This document shows positions 49,258-58,362 of a stretch of DNA of 64,000 bases, piece by piece. The notes beneath the pieces are model-generated. The model was given only the letters and a program-made list of their open reading frames with translations, made no database searches and was not told the DNA's origin. The position numbers and the translations under genes were made by a program. Position 1 is the first letter of the stretch, and each line of letters begins with the position of its first letter. Source of the DNA: Novosphingobium subterraneum (GTDB lineage Bacteria; Pseudomonadota; Alphaproteobacteria; Sphingomonadales; Sphingomonadaceae); the NCBI RefSeq assembly GCF_000807925.1, contig NZ_JRVC01000012.1, forward strand, positions 1 to 64,000, read 5' to 3'.

Positions 49258-51936
49258 TCAGAACGTCATCGAGGCCGAGAGCGCAAACGTGCGGCCAACA
49301 TCGTAGGAGTTGACCTCGACGCGGTTGGCACCGGACTGCTGGTATTCGTAGTTGCGGCGGCCCGTGATGTTGCGCGCTTCGAACTTGAGTTCGAGATCCT
49401 GCTTGAACAGCTTGAAGCCCTGGCGTGCAACGAAATCGATGCGCAGGCCCGGGTCCTGCACCACATCGGGCTGACCGGTGTTGAGCAGACCGCGGCTGAA
49501 GACGCGCTTGCTGGCATAGCTCAGCAGGATGGTCTGCTGCGAGAGCTTGTCGGTGTCTTCGAGCCCGAGCTGGACGTTGGCTATATGCTCGCTCTGCCCC
49601 GTCAGTGGCGCGCCATTGGTGAAGTAATCGAGCGCGCGAGTCGATGCGGCGAGGTAGTACGACGTCTGATCGCCTTCCTTCACCTTCAGCTTCGACTTTG
49701 TGTAGGTATAATTGGCGATCAGGGCAAAGCGGCGAGACTCCCACATGCCGCCCCAGTCGGACATGTCGAAGTACTTCTGCAGTTCGACTTCGGCGCCGTA
49801 AAGATCGGCCTTGGGCGCGTTGGCGAAGCTGGTGATGAAGTTGTCGCTTTCGAGGCTGACGAAGCTCTCGATCGGCTTGTCGATGCGCTTCCAGAAGCCT
49901 GCGATCGAGAAGCGCTGGTCACGCGCATAGTACCACTCGTAGCGGGCCTCGGCGTTGGTCAGCGTGCTGTCCTGCAGGTTGGGGTTGCCGCGATAGGTGC
50001 GGTTGGTGTCGGGATCGAAGTAGAACTGGTAGATCAACTCGCGGAACTGCGGGCGGGCGATCGTCTTCGAGGCGTTGGCGCGCAACTGCATGTCGTCGCG
50101 GAACGACCAGGTCAAGGTGGCCGCAGGCAGCCAGTAATCGTTGTTCAGGTTGGTCGGCGCGGTTATCGTTGTCACGTCCTTGAACACCGGGATGGCCGCA
50201 ACGCCCATCTTCGCCGTTTCATAGCGAACACCGGCATCAAGCTGCAGCGTATCGGTCAATTGCGCATCGAACTTGGCGTAGGCACCGTGGTTCTTGAGCG
50301 TGGCGAGGAAGGCGGGGTTGCCTTCGTTCGTATCGACCAGACCGATGTTGAACGCCTTGATGACGGCGTTGCTCAGCAGGTAGTCCGGACGGAACAGGTT
50401 CACGCCATCGGGCAGATCGACGGCACGCCACTGGAAATCGCGGCGCGAGCTGGTCCGGCGGGTATGGGTATAGGCATAGCCAACCGTCGCAGTGATCGCG
50501 GGCGAGACCTTGTACGACACGTCGATGCCACCCGACCACAGGTCTTCGTTGAGATCGGAGAAGCTGACGTTGGCGCGGCCGGCGTTACCATCGAGGTTGT
50601 TGACGAAGTATTGGCCGAGCGGGTCGGAGGCCACGTTGGTTCGGACGTATTCGAAGCCCAGTTCGTAGGGCGCCTCGCGCTGCGAATTGGCGAAACCACC
50701 GCGCAGGTCGACGCTCAGCCCATCGAGCGGCTTGAGCTCGGCGACGATCTGGCTGTCGATCAGCTGGCGTTCGTACCAGGCGGTTTCCTGCTGCTGCCAG
50801 TCTGCCGAAGTCTGGTTGCGCTGGCCAAGGCTGATGCGCGTGTGCTTGAGCGTGTCGCGGATGTAGAGGTTGGTCCAGCGGATCTTGTTGCGACCGAATT
50901 CGAGGCCAAGACCGAGCATGCCGTTGACGACAATGCGATTGTCGGTGGTCACGCGGCGGAAATCGGACTGGAGGTCAGCGAGATCGGATTCGACCGAAGT
51001 CTGGCTGAGCACGTCGCGAGTCAGCCACTTGTTGTTGTAGCCTGCGGTGGCGATGACGCCGAGCGTCGCGCCGCCGAGCTCGAACGACTTGCCCGCCGAG
51101 AACGAAAGCGATCCGTTGCCCGGCATGTTGGGGATGCGCTGGGTCAGGCCGTTGCGGGTGTTGACGATGCCCTGCCCCACGGCAACCGCATCGACATTGC
51201 CGGAACTCAGGCGTTCACCGCTGGCAAAGAAGCTCTGCAGGGCCTTCGTGTAATCACGCTGGCCGTTGTCGAAACCCGTCCAGTCAGTGCTGGAACCATA
51301 ATAGGTGTAACCCAGCTGATTGGTGGTCTCGGTATCCCATGAACCGCCGATGCCGACGTTGACGAAGGCTTCTTGCGGGACCGACTTGGTGGTCAGATTG
51401 ACCACGCCGCCGCCGAATTCGCCCGGGTAGTTCACCGAATAGGACTTCTGCACCAGCGACGAGGCGATGATGCTGGAGGGGAACAGGTCAAGCGGGACGA
51501 CGCGCTTGAGCGGCTCGGGGCTTGGCAGAGGAGAGCCGTTCAGCAGCGCGAGCGAATAGCGATCGCCCAGGCCGCGCACGTAGACATAGCCGTTGCCGAC
51601 GACGCTGAGGCCCGTCACGCGGCCAAGTGCGCCTGCGATGTTGCCTTCGCCGGTCCGCGCGATTTCGGCAGTTCCGAGCACGGAGACGACCTGCGGGGCG
51701 GCACGCTGCAGGTTGCGGTCTCGCTGGCCGGTAACGACGATCTCGCCACCCGGAATGGAGACTTCCGGCGCTGCTTCCTGCGGCTGTTCCTCAACCTGAG
51801 GACCAGCCGCAGCCTGATCGGGCGAAGCCTCGGATGCCGGGGGCGGTGTCTGCATGGCCTCTTGCGCGTGGGCAAGCGCCGGGCAGATCAGCGCGGTGGA
51901 GAGCAGCAGCAGGTTTGCGAGCCGCGAGGTATTCAT
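49258..51936 (-). CDS. TonB-dependent receptor paired with a surface lipoprotein
   Basis: An 892-residue outer-membrane receptor. A signal peptide (CPALAHAQEA) is followed by a Pro/Glu/Ala-rich linker, TonB box-like GGEIVVTGQRDRN, a plug domain (NIAGALGRVTGLSVVGNGYVYVRGLGDRYSLALLNGSPL in part; GEFGGGVVNLTTKS), and a large barrel ending in FALSASMTF. The plug signature VRGLGDRY is typical. It lies 93 nt after the lipoprotein gene, with GGGGGA before the ATG. The lipoprotein partner is like the SusCD arrangement in concept; ligand unknown. The upstream control region is Pho-box-like, so a phosphate compound is possible (inference). Confidence 0.92.
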   Translation of the reverse strand: MNTSRLANLLLLSTALICPALAHAQEAMQTPPPASEASPDQAAAGPQVEEQPQEAAPEVSIPGGEIVVTGQRDRNLQRAAPQVVSVLGTAEIARTGEGNIAGALGRVTGLSVVGNGYVYVRGLGDRYSLALLNGSPLPSPEPLKRVVPLDLFPSSIIASSLVQKSYSVNYPGEFGGGVVNLTTKSVPQEAFVNVGIGGSWDTETTNQLGYTYYGSSTDWTGFDNGQRDYTKALQSFFASGERLSSGNVDAVAVGQGIVNTRNGLTQRIPNMPGNGSLSFSAGKSFELGGATLGVIATAGYNNKWLTRDVLSQTSVESDLADLQSDFRRVTTDNRIVVNGMLGLGLEFGRNKIRWTNLYIRDTLKHTRISLGQRNQTSADWQQQETAWYERQLIDSQIVAELKPLDGLSVDLRGGFANSQREAPYELGFEYVRTNVASDPLGQYFVNNLDGNAGRANVSFSDLNEDLWSGGIDVSYKVSPAITATVGYAYTHTRRTSSRRDFQWRAVDLPDGVNLFRPDYLLSNAVIKAFNIGLVDTNEGNPAFLATLKNHGAYAKFDAQLTDTLQLDAGVRYETAKMGVAAIPVFKDVTTITAPTNLNNDYWLPAATLTWSFRDDMQLRANASKTIARPQFRELIYQFYFDPDTNRTYRGNPNLQDSTLTNAEARYEWYYARDQRFSIAGFWKRIDKPIESFVSLESDNFITSFANAPKADLYGAEVELQKYFDMSDWGGMWESRRFALIANYTYTKSKLKVKEGDQTSYYLAASTRALDYFTNGAPLTGQSEHIANVQLGLEDTDKLSQQTILLSYASKRVFSRGLLNTGQPDVVQDPGLRIDFVARQGFKLFKQDLELKFEARNITGRRNYEYQQSGANRVEVNSYDVGRTFALSASMTF

Positions 51937-51981
51937 CTGTCGTCCCCCCTGGGGAAAAGGAATGTTCTGTAGTGCGGGAAA

Positions 51982-52007
51982 GGGGGCAGCCGTTGCCGGC
52001 CACCCCC
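51982..52007 (-). other. Intercistronic hairpin between lipoprotein and receptor genes
   Basis: On the minus strand GGGGGTGGCCG pairs with CGGCTGCCCCC around a GCAA loop, with two G-T pairs, then TTTCCC. It could be a leaky terminator or an RNase barrier that sets the ratio of lipoprotein to receptor. Confidence 0.55.
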
Positions 52008-52029
52008 CGGGTTTCCCGAAAGGCGCCGA

Positions 52030-53592
52030 TCAGGTGGTCGGCAGCAGCGTGCAGGACTGGCTGGTGGTGCCGAAGTTCGCGGCCGTGCTGTTGCAGGTCC
52101 AGCCAGCGTACCAGGTGTCCGAGCTGTTGCGGACGGCACCGACATACGGTGCAGCCGAGAAGAACGAGGACAGCGTCGTCACGTCGAACGCCGTGACAGC
52201 GGTTTCATTGGCGCCGTTGATGTAGAGGCTGGCCAGCGTGGACGCGAAACCGGCGTTGTTGTTGTTCGCACCCGAGCCGAAGAAGCCGGCGACCTGTGCC
52301 GCGGTGTAGGCACCCGTACCGATAAAGCGGTCGTCACCGGTGCCAGCGCAGGACATGACCACCGAACGTGCGGTCAGGGTCGAGGAGGCCGTGCCGCCCG
52401 AGCCGTTCATGCGGATGCACTGGTTTGCCGGAGCGACGACCACGCCGTTGTAAAGGTTGATGTCGGAGTTGCCGCGGAAGAACAGAGCTGCCTGGCCATT
52501 TGCTTCGTTGTTGCTGCTGGTGGCGGGCTGGATCGCGGTGAAGTTGGCAATGCGCGAAACCTGACGCGGCGTCTGGCTTTCGTTGCCATTGCTGTCGAGC
52601 TCCATCAGCGTGTCGCCCGCGCCCGAACGCTGGATCAGCAGCAGATACTGCAGGTTCGCCTGCACGCCGGTGTCCATGTCGAGGCTGTCATCGTCAGCAC
52701 CGACAGAGATGTAGTGCTTCATATTGACAGTGCCGCCGAAGAACTCGGCGCCATCGTCCGAACTGTTGTAGCTCTGGATATAGTCCAGCTCGGTGCCCGA
52801 GCCCACGCCTTCGAGCGTAAGGGCCTGAAGCTCCGAGTTGGAACCAAGCACGTAGCCCGAATAGCGGATCTGGACGTACTTCAGCGCACCGCTGCTGTCG
52901 GCGCTGTTGGTGCCGCCGTAGAGAGCGGGATCCGCCGAACCTTCGGTCTGACGTTCGCAGGTGCTGGCGGTCGAACCGCTGGCGACCGAACCGGTGGTGC
53001 AGTCGGTGATCGGCGCGCGCCCCATCAGCACGACGCCGCCCCACTGGCCCTGCGAGGTCTCGGTGTTGAGGCCGAGCACGTTGTCGCGGCTGGTGAAGAT
53101 GATCGGTGCGCTGGCAGTGCCAACCGCATTGATCTTGTTGCCGCGATTGACGGCGAGCCAGGACGTGCCGGTATTGCCGAACAGGATCACGCCCGGCTGG
53201 ATGGTCAGCGTCACGCCAGTGCTGGTGCTGCTGAAGCCGGCATCGGTGCCGACATCGACGCGACCGTTGATGGAGTAGAGCAGACCCGCGATCTTGGGGA
53301 GCGTGGTTGAACGGGTGATGCGGGCAGGCAGGGTGCACACGCGCCATGACCCCTGAGCCGAAGTGACCGTGCCCGCATCAGTCAAGCCGGTGGGGTCTTC
53401 GATGGTGGGGCAACCGGCTGCCGCGACGACCGGGCTCGTGGTTGGCGTGGGCGTGGGCGTCGGCGTCGGGGTCGGCGTAGGATTGATGACGACATTGCCG
53501 CCGGTGCCCGGCGAGGCGATGTCGGTCGGGCCGCAACCGGCGAGCGCAAGTCCGCTGCAGCCGACGAGCATAAGGCCGTGGATCTTCTTCAC
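52030..53592 (-). CDS. Surface lipoprotein with Pro-Thr linker and beta-helix-like body
   Basis: A 520-residue protein with a GTG start at 53592 and GGGGGA upstream. The signal peptide ends in the lipobox LAGC (Cys20). A flexible linker of seven PT pairs follows, then a body with the features of a right-handed beta-helix: VTLTIQPGVILFGNTGTSWLAVNRGNKINAVGTASAPIIFTS (in part), GQWGGVVLMGRAPI, LKYVQIRYSGYV and DDGAEFFGGTVNMKHYISVGADDDSLDMD. Acidic Asp clusters may bind calcium. Four or more cysteines could form disulfides. It precedes the TonB receptor in one operon, so a ligand-capture role is likely. Confidence 0.82.
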   Translation of the reverse strand: MKKIHGLMLVGCSGLALAGCGPTDIASPGTGGNVVINPTPTPTPTPTPTPTTSPVVAAAGCPTIEDPTGLTDAGTVTSAQGSWRVCTLPARITRSTTLPKIAGLLYSINGRVDVGTDAGFSSTSTGVTLTIQPGVILFGNTGTSWLAVNRGNKINAVGTASAPIIFTSRDNVLGLNTETSQGQWGGVVLMGRAPITDCTTGSVASGSTASTCERQTEGSADPALYGGTNSADSSGALKYVQIRYSGYVLGSNSELQALTLEGVGSGTELDYIQSYNSSDDGAEFFGGTVNMKHYISVGADDDSLDMDTGVQANLQYLLLIQRSGAGDTLMELDSNGNESQTPRQVSRIANFTAIQPATSSNNEANGQAALFFRGNSDINLYNGVVVAPANQCIRMNGSGGTASSTLTARSVVMSCAGTGDDRFIGTGAYTAAQVAGFFGSGANNNNAGFASTLASLYINGANETAVTAFDVTTLSSFFSAAPYVGAVRNSSDTWYAGWTCNSTAANFGTTSQSCTLLPTT

Positions 53593-53661
53593 TTGGTATC
53601 CCCCATGGATAACAGCGGGAGCGATTCCCGCCAGGTCGAGGGGTGATCTAGGCGCGCAAAG

Positions 53662-53804
53662 TGACAGCCACTTTGCGGTTTCCTGACAGAAATAAGTCAG
53701 TTTCTCTGACGGTTATTTGACATTTGTGACGACCGGACGGAAATCCGCCGGACAGAAAATTGCAGTTTTGTGACAATGTTTCACTTTGATTGCAGTCACT
53801 GTCA
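53662..53804. promoter_or_regulatory. GTCA-rich control region, Pho-box-like
   Basis: Nine GTCA/TGAC elements lie within 143 nt between divergent genes. TGAC begins at 53662, 53684, 53707, 53718, 53727 and 53771, and GTCA at 53696, 53795 and 53801. Some spacings are 22, 23 and 11 nt, close to multiples of the 11-nt period of PhoB direct repeats (CTGTCA). Minus-strand units include CTGTCAGGAAA and CTGTCACTTTG, 22 nt apart. The clustering is clear; PhoB binding is inference. Confidence 0.45.
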
Positions 53805-53877
53805 TCGGGTGCATAATCAGACTCAACAAGCCGATGCGCTGACGGAATGCGCAGGAAGCAAAGCAAGGAGAGTCCCG

Positions 53878-54252
53878 ATGTCTGCCACCCTGTATCTCGC
53901 AGCCGCACTGATGGCGCAGGCTCCCGCCACGCTGACTGTACCGGCCCCTGCAATCGAGAGTGGTGATGTTGGATACGGCGAGATCATGGCCGGGCGCCCT
54001 CGCGCTGCGATCAGCAGAATTGAGGGCAGCGATCTGTTGCGGAAGCAGGATCCGCTGGCCATGATCAACCTTGGCACCGCCTACAAGCTTGTCGGTGAAA
54101 GGGAAAAGGCCGCGAAGCTTTACCGCGGCGCAGTTTCAAGCGATCAACGTTACGACGTAGAGCTTTCCGACGGACGCTGGATCGATTCACGCCGCGCCGC
54201 GTCGCTGGCAATGAAGCAATTGGACACAAACGAGGTTCTGGCGCTGCGGTGA
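53878..54252 (+). CDS. Small exported TPR-like protein
   Basis: A 124-residue protein. The ATG at 53878 has AAGGAGAG at good spacing. A signal peptide-like N-terminus (MSATLYLAAALMAQAPATLT) is followed by one or two TPR-like helix pairs (GYGEIMAGRPRAAISRIEG, DPLAMINLGTAYKLVGEREKAAKLYRGAV in part). It is divergent from the lipoprotein-receptor operon and shares its control region, so it may belong to the same regulon. Role unknown. Confidence 0.8.
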   Translation: MSATLYLAAALMAQAPATLTVPAPAIESGDVGYGEIMAGRPRAAISRIEGSDLLRKQDPLAMINLGTAYKLVGEREKAAKLYRGAVSSDQRYDVELSDGRWIDSRRAASLAMKQLDTNEVLALR

Positions 54253-54376
54253 CTAGCGCTCCGGGCTTTTCATCTGCGAAAATGAGGAAAAGGATCGCAA
54301 TTCCTAATCTTCGTTGAATTTTCAAAACGGAAATTCTTTGCTTCACTTCGGATGTAGATTCTGGGGTGGGTCTCAT

Positions 54377-54535
54377 ATGGTGTCGTTGAAGTGCTTTCTG
54401 GGCTATCATCGCCCGGTACGATCGAAAGTGTCGTATGATCTGGAAGGTTATGTAGGACAGTGTGAGCGCTGCGAGCGGAGCATCAAGCGCTTGCGCAAGG
54501 GCCGCTGGATCGTACGAAGGCAGTCCCGCCGCTGA
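54377..54535 (+). CDS. Small basic CxxC protein
   Basis: A 52-residue protein (MVSLKCFLGYHRPVRSKV, then YVGQCERCERSIKRLRKGRW). It has a single CxxC pair and an earlier cysteine and histidine that could complete a zinc knuckle. It is rich in Arg and Lys. GGTGGG precedes the ATG at 54377. Similar tiny proteins occur in sphingomonads, but I cannot name a family. Confidence 0.55.
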   Translation: MVSLKCFLGYHRPVRSKVSYDLEGYVGQCERCERSIKRLRKGRWIVRRQSRR

Positions 54536-54699
54536 TCACGGCGTGACGCGAGAGAGACAGCATCAATCACGTTGGGCTCGTGGCGTCGTCGCGCATTATC
54601 GGGTGACGCGCGGGCCGAACGTGAGCGATGCGACGCGCCAGTTGCGGCGGGCAGCCCTCACCATGTTCGTGGCCCAGATCAGCTTGATCTGGTGCGGCC

Positions 54700-55614
54700 T
54701 TATGGGAGCCGCTCGCCCCGTGCCGCGACGAGCACGGCGTACCAATCCGTTCGTGTCCACCGTACCTTGAGCGCGGCTGCGCCCTCGGCAATGCGCTGTG
54801 GCTTCTGCGATCCGATGATCGGCACGATTCCGGCCGGGTGCGCCATGAGCCACGAATAGGCTGCGACGGTCCGCGATACACCTTGTGCGTCTGCCACCGT
54901 GTCGAGCGCGGATGCCACGGCCATTTCGCGATCCAGCTTGGGGCCAGCCACACGGCCACCACCAAGCGGGGACCAGGCCATCGGGGTCAGACCCAGCTGC
55001 ATTGCCTGATCGAGTTCGCCATTTTCGAAGCAGTCGATGCGCAGAGGACTGATCTCGGGCTGCGTGGTCGCCAGCTTCTCGCCGAGAAAATGATTGAGCG
55101 CGGCGATCTGGTGAGTGGTGAAGTTCGATACGCCAAGTGCGCGAACTTTGCCCGAAGCCACCGCATCATCAAGCACGCGCGCGGTTTCGTGCGGATGGGC
55201 AAGGATGTCGGGACGGTGGATCTGCCAGAGATCGATCACCTCGGTCCTGAGGCGGCGCAGCGAAGCCTCGATCGCCTTGCGCAGGTAATCCGGGCTCTGA
55301 TCGTAGGGCAGAGGCGGCAGGATGCCGCCTTTGGTGGCCAGAACCACGCGCTGGCGCAGCGCAGGTTCTGCGGCCAGAACTTCGCCCAGCAGCGCCTCGG
55401 CATCACCGAAGCCGCGCTGCCCGTCGAAGCCATAGATGTCTGCGGTATCGAAGAAGGTGATTCCGGCATCGAGCGCAGCGTGAACCAGCTTCGCCGCATC
55501 GGCGGCGCTGCGACCGCCTTCGGCGAGACGCCACATACCCCATGCAATCGGCGATACGGCAATGCCGGTGTGGCCCAGTGGGCGGAAGGCAGGCGGAAGT
55601 GGCAGTTCGCTCAT
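54700..55614 (-). CDS. Aldo/keto reductase
   Basis: A 304-residue NADPH-dependent oxidoreductase of the YdhF-like group. TIM-barrel landmarks are PLGHTGIAVSPIAWGMWRL, the catalytic aspartate and tyrosine in FFDTADIYGF, the lysine in VVLATKGGI and the histidine in IDLWQIHRPD. The C-terminal coenzyme loop has IVPIIGSQKPQRIAEG. The physiological substrate is unknown. It is monocistronic. Confidence 0.93.
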   Translation of the reverse strand: MSELPLPPAFRPLGHTGIAVSPIAWGMWRLAEGGRSAADAAKLVHAALDAGITFFDTADIYGFDGQRGFGDAEALLGEVLAAEPALRQRVVLATKGGILPPLPYDQSPDYLRKAIEASLRRLRTEVIDLWQIHRPDILAHPHETARVLDDAVASGKVRALGVSNFTTHQIAALNHFLGEKLATTQPEISPLRIDCFENGELDQAMQLGLTPMAWSPLGGGRVAGPKLDREMAVASALDTVADAQGVSRTVAAYSWLMAHPAGIVPIIGSQKPQRIAEGAAALKVRWTRTDWYAVLVAARGERLP

Positions 55615-55982
55615 GAAACAGTCCTGTATGGTGGTGCGACCGACGCGCGCTCTACGAGGATAAGGGGCACGCGACGATGGGTTAAATCACTACCGTCAAT
55701 GAGAATTTCGGTGGTAGGACAAACAAGCGCCGACGGACGGCGCAGGCAAGCTCGGTGCTTCGGGCGTAGTCCACTCGCCAGCATGCAGCATGATGTTGCT
55801 TTTTTGGCCTGGATGACCTTCCACCGGAAAGGCAGACAGCACGGAAAAATCGCCCCGGAGCACGACAAATCCCTCGAAAAAGGTTAATATTTCCTAATTT
55901 TTCATTGGTATTCAAAGGTTTGTAATTGCAAGACAAGAGACATTACAGCATATGTATGGTTGGGGTGGCCAGAGGTATAGCA
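55615..55982. other. Non-coding gap with an AT-rich promoter-like stretch
   Basis: These 368 nt lie between divergent genes. No convincing gene is seen. The last ~100 nt before the MarR-type gene are AT-rich, around 55880-55930, and may hold its promoter. No palindrome was found that I trust. Confidence 0.4.
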
Positions 55983-56483
55983 ATGAACAGCCAGGAACGA
56001 GAAAGGATCGCAAGGATCACGCTCCTGCTTAACGAATTGCTATCTGCGCCCGAAGAACAGACGCCCACCGACACGCCTCCATCGACCGCTGACCTGGTCG
56101 CCATCGCCAAGAGCGAAATCCGCGCCCGCCGTCGCCGGCAGGAGCTTTTCCCGAACATTCAGGTTGCTGACCCTGCATGGGACCTGATGCTGGAGCTGTT
56201 CATCAATCAGGCCGAGGGCCGGCGCATCTCCGTGACGGGTTTGGGATTGAGCGCGAATGTGCCCGGCGCAACGGTGCTGCGCTGGCTTGCCATGTTCCAC
56301 GAATCCGGACTGATCTTGCGCGAGCCGGATTCGGCTGACCGGCGGCGCATCTGGGTATCTCTCACCGAAAGTGGATGGGAGAAAATCGCGATGGGAATCA
56401 CCCCGTCAAAGGCGGGGCAGCAGTCCCAGCGTTCGGAACGAGCCGAAGAAAAAGGCTCCGGCTCTTCCTGGTTGGCAGCCTGA
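55983..56483 (+). CDS. MarR-type winged-helix regulator
   Basis: A 166-residue DNA-binding protein. After an N-terminal helix (MNSQERERIARITLLLNELL) and a linker, the winged helix is at about 70-140: PAWDLMLELFINQAEGRRISVTGLGLSANVPGATVLRWLAMFHESGLILRE (in part), then DSADRRRIWVSLTESGWEKI with the basic DxRR wing of MarR proteins. The tail is Ser/Glu-rich. No target gene is obvious; it is between an aldo/keto reductase and queF. Confidence 0.85.
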   Translation: MNSQERERIARITLLLNELLSAPEEQTPTDTPPSTADLVAIAKSEIRARRRRQELFPNIQVADPAWDLMLELFINQAEGRRISVTGLGLSANVPGATVLRWLAMFHESGLILREPDSADRRRIWVSLTESGWEKIAMGITPSKAGQQSQRSERAEEKGSGSSWLAA

Positions 56484-56487
56484 CGCT

Positions 56488-56940
56488 TCAACCGCGACCG
56501 CGATAGGGCGCCACGCCTTGATCGGGCAGCCACAGGCCTGCCGGGGGGGCATCGGACTGCCAGAACACGTCGATCGGAATGCCGCCGCGGGGATACCAGT
56601 AGCCACCGATCCGCAGCCAGCGCGGCTTCATTTCGGCAAACAGTCGCTGGCCTATGCCAACCGTGACGTCCTCGTGGAATCCTGCGTGATTGCGGAAGGA
56701 CCCGAGGAACAGCTTGAGCGCCTTGGATTCGACGATCGTCTCACCCGGAGCATAGTCGATCACCAGATGGGCAAAGTCGGGCTGGCCGGTCACCGGGCAT
56801 AGCGAGGTGAATTCGGGCGCAGCGAAGCGGATCATGTAGAGCGTGCCCGGACGCGGATTTGGCACATAATCGAGCACGGCCTCTTCCGGCGATGCCGGGA
56901 GGGCGGTGTTCTGCCCCAGGAAGAGAGGAGTCTTGGTCAT
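56488..56940 (-). CDS. queF: NADPH-dependent 7-cyano-7-deazaguanine reductase QueF
   Basis: A 150-residue tunnelling-fold enzyme of the short (YkvM-like) QueF group that reduces preQ0 to preQ1 for queuosine in tRNA. Cys48 in [13 protein letters not shown] is the thioimide-forming cysteine. [16 protein letters not shown] is the QueF motif for NADPH, and HEDVTV-like [10 protein letters not shown] follows. Complete. It converges with the MarR-type gene (4-nt gap) and diverges from the next membrane protein. Confidence 0.96.
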   Translation of the reverse strand: MTKTPLFLGQNTALPASPEEAVLDYVPNPRPGTLYMIRFAAPEFTSLCPVTGQPDFAHLVIDYAPGETIVESKALKLFLGSFRNHAGFHEDVTVGIGQRLFAEMKPRWLRIGGYWYPRGGIPIDVFWQSDAPPAGLWLPDQGVAPYRGRG

Positions 56941-57107
56941 TGTCTGGCCTCTGGATGCGCAGGCGGTGCGAGTTGGTTTCCCGCCAAGCGATCACTTCAA
57001 GAATAGAATTGGCTCGCCCATGCACCCGTCGCAGACCGGGAGCAAGTGGCCCGATCGTGCCTCTTGGTTCACGAGGCATTAAACTGGCGGGTTGTCATGC
57101 CCCGGCG

Positions 57108-58238
57108 ATGAGGTTGTTCCCGGGGTCATTTGTCATTTCGGCGGCGGCGCTAGCGCTTTGCGCAAGCGCGGCGCGCGCGCAGGATGCCACCACGTGGCAA
57201 TTGCCCCCGTCGGAGAAGCCCAGTTCCGCCGCGCAGGGCCCGGTCGTTCCCGATGCGCCCCCACCCCGCGCCACGACCGGGCAACCCGGTGCAACGCCGT
57301 CGCCACCGGTTGTTGCCGTCCCTGTACCGGCGCCGGTACCGTCACCGGCAGCGCCTGTTGCGCTCCCTTCTGCCAAGCCAGCGCCTCGGCCATCCGCCCA
57401 AGCTGACGTACCCGAAGCTGAGACCGCGGCCCTGCCGACGCAAGCAGCCGAAAGTGCGCCTCCGCTTCCCCAACCGACAGCGGCTACACCAAATTTGCCC
57501 GAGCCGATGTCGCCTCCCGCGGTGCCGGTCACGGCGACGACGACAGAGCCCGAAGCGCGAGGCGCCACGCTTTGGCCGTGGGTGGCAGCGCTTGTCGGCT
57601 TGCTCGCGGCCGGGGCATCATGGGCGCTGCTCCGCCGTCGACGCACGGCGCCGCCCGAGGTTGCCTTCGAACCGCCAGCGATAAAGGCCGCGTCCCCCGC
57701 CAGCTCTCCTGCACAAGGTCCCCACCTGGCGGAGACCGCGCTTGTGCCGGACGCTGCCCTGACGCTCGACCTCGCTGCCGCGCGCATGAGCGCGACCCTC
57801 GTGAATGCCTCGCTTTCCTATCGGCTGGTGCTGTCCGCCTCTGCGCAAGCGCGCGACGTGGTGATCGTTGGCGGAATGACGGCGGCGCACGCCTCGCGGC
57901 CAGCGCAGGACCAGCTCGACCCGCGCAATGCGCCCGAGTTGCATACGATTCGGTCAATAGGCGCTGGCGAGATCATCGAAGTTGCGGGCGAAATACGCCT
58001 GCCCCTCGCCGAAATCACACCGATTCGTCATGGCAATGCCGCCTTGTTCGTGCCACTCGTCAGACTTGAAATGACGGCCACCGTCGACGGACGACCGTTC
58101 ACCATGCGCGCGGCCTTCGTCGTCGGCCTGGAAGAAGGTGCAGCGGGGCAAAGGCTGCAGCCCTTCCGGCTTGACCTCGGCCCGCGCATCTACCCGAACA
58201 TCAGCCAGCGCGCTCTCACCGTTCCCGCCTTTGCGTGA
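57108..58238 (+). CDS. Exported Pro/Ala-rich membrane-anchored protein of unknown function
   Basis: A 376-residue protein. The ATG at 57108 starts a signal peptide (SAAALALCASAARAQ); the longer frame from 56859 overlaps queF. Residues about 30-140 are a Pro/Ala/Ser-rich, disordered linker. One membrane helix follows (WPWVAALVGLLAAGASWALL) with an RRRR stop-transfer. The C-terminal ~180 residues form a beta-rich domain (RMSATLVNASLSYRLVLSA, GEIIEVAGEIRLPLAEI, NISQRALTVPAFA). By the positive-inside rule this domain is cytoplasmic. No family was recognised. Confidence 0.75.
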   Translation: MRLFPGSFVISAAALALCASAARAQDATTWQLPPSEKPSSAAQGPVVPDAPPPRATTGQPGATPSPPVVAVPVPAPVPSPAAPVALPSAKPAPRPSAQADVPEAETAALPTQAAESAPPLPQPTAATPNLPEPMSPPAVPVTATTTEPEARGATLWPWVAALVGLLAAGASWALLRRRRTAPPEVAFEPPAIKAASPASSPAQGPHLAETALVPDAALTLDLAAARMSATLVNASLSYRLVLSASAQARDVVIVGGMTAAHASRPAQDQLDPRNAPELHTIRSIGAGEIIEVAGEIRLPLAEITPIRHGNAALFVPLVRLEMTATVDGRPFTMRAAFVVGLEEGAAGQRLQPFRLDLGPRIYPNISQRALTVPAFA

Positions 58239-58362
58239 GTTCATCGGGAAAGGTCGCGCGGCTGTCCGTTTTTGTGGTCGACGCACCCGATTGCCGCGTC
58301 TAGTCTTGGCCTAACGAACCCGCGCCAGACGGGTCGCACAGCAGGCAGGAGCACGATTAACC

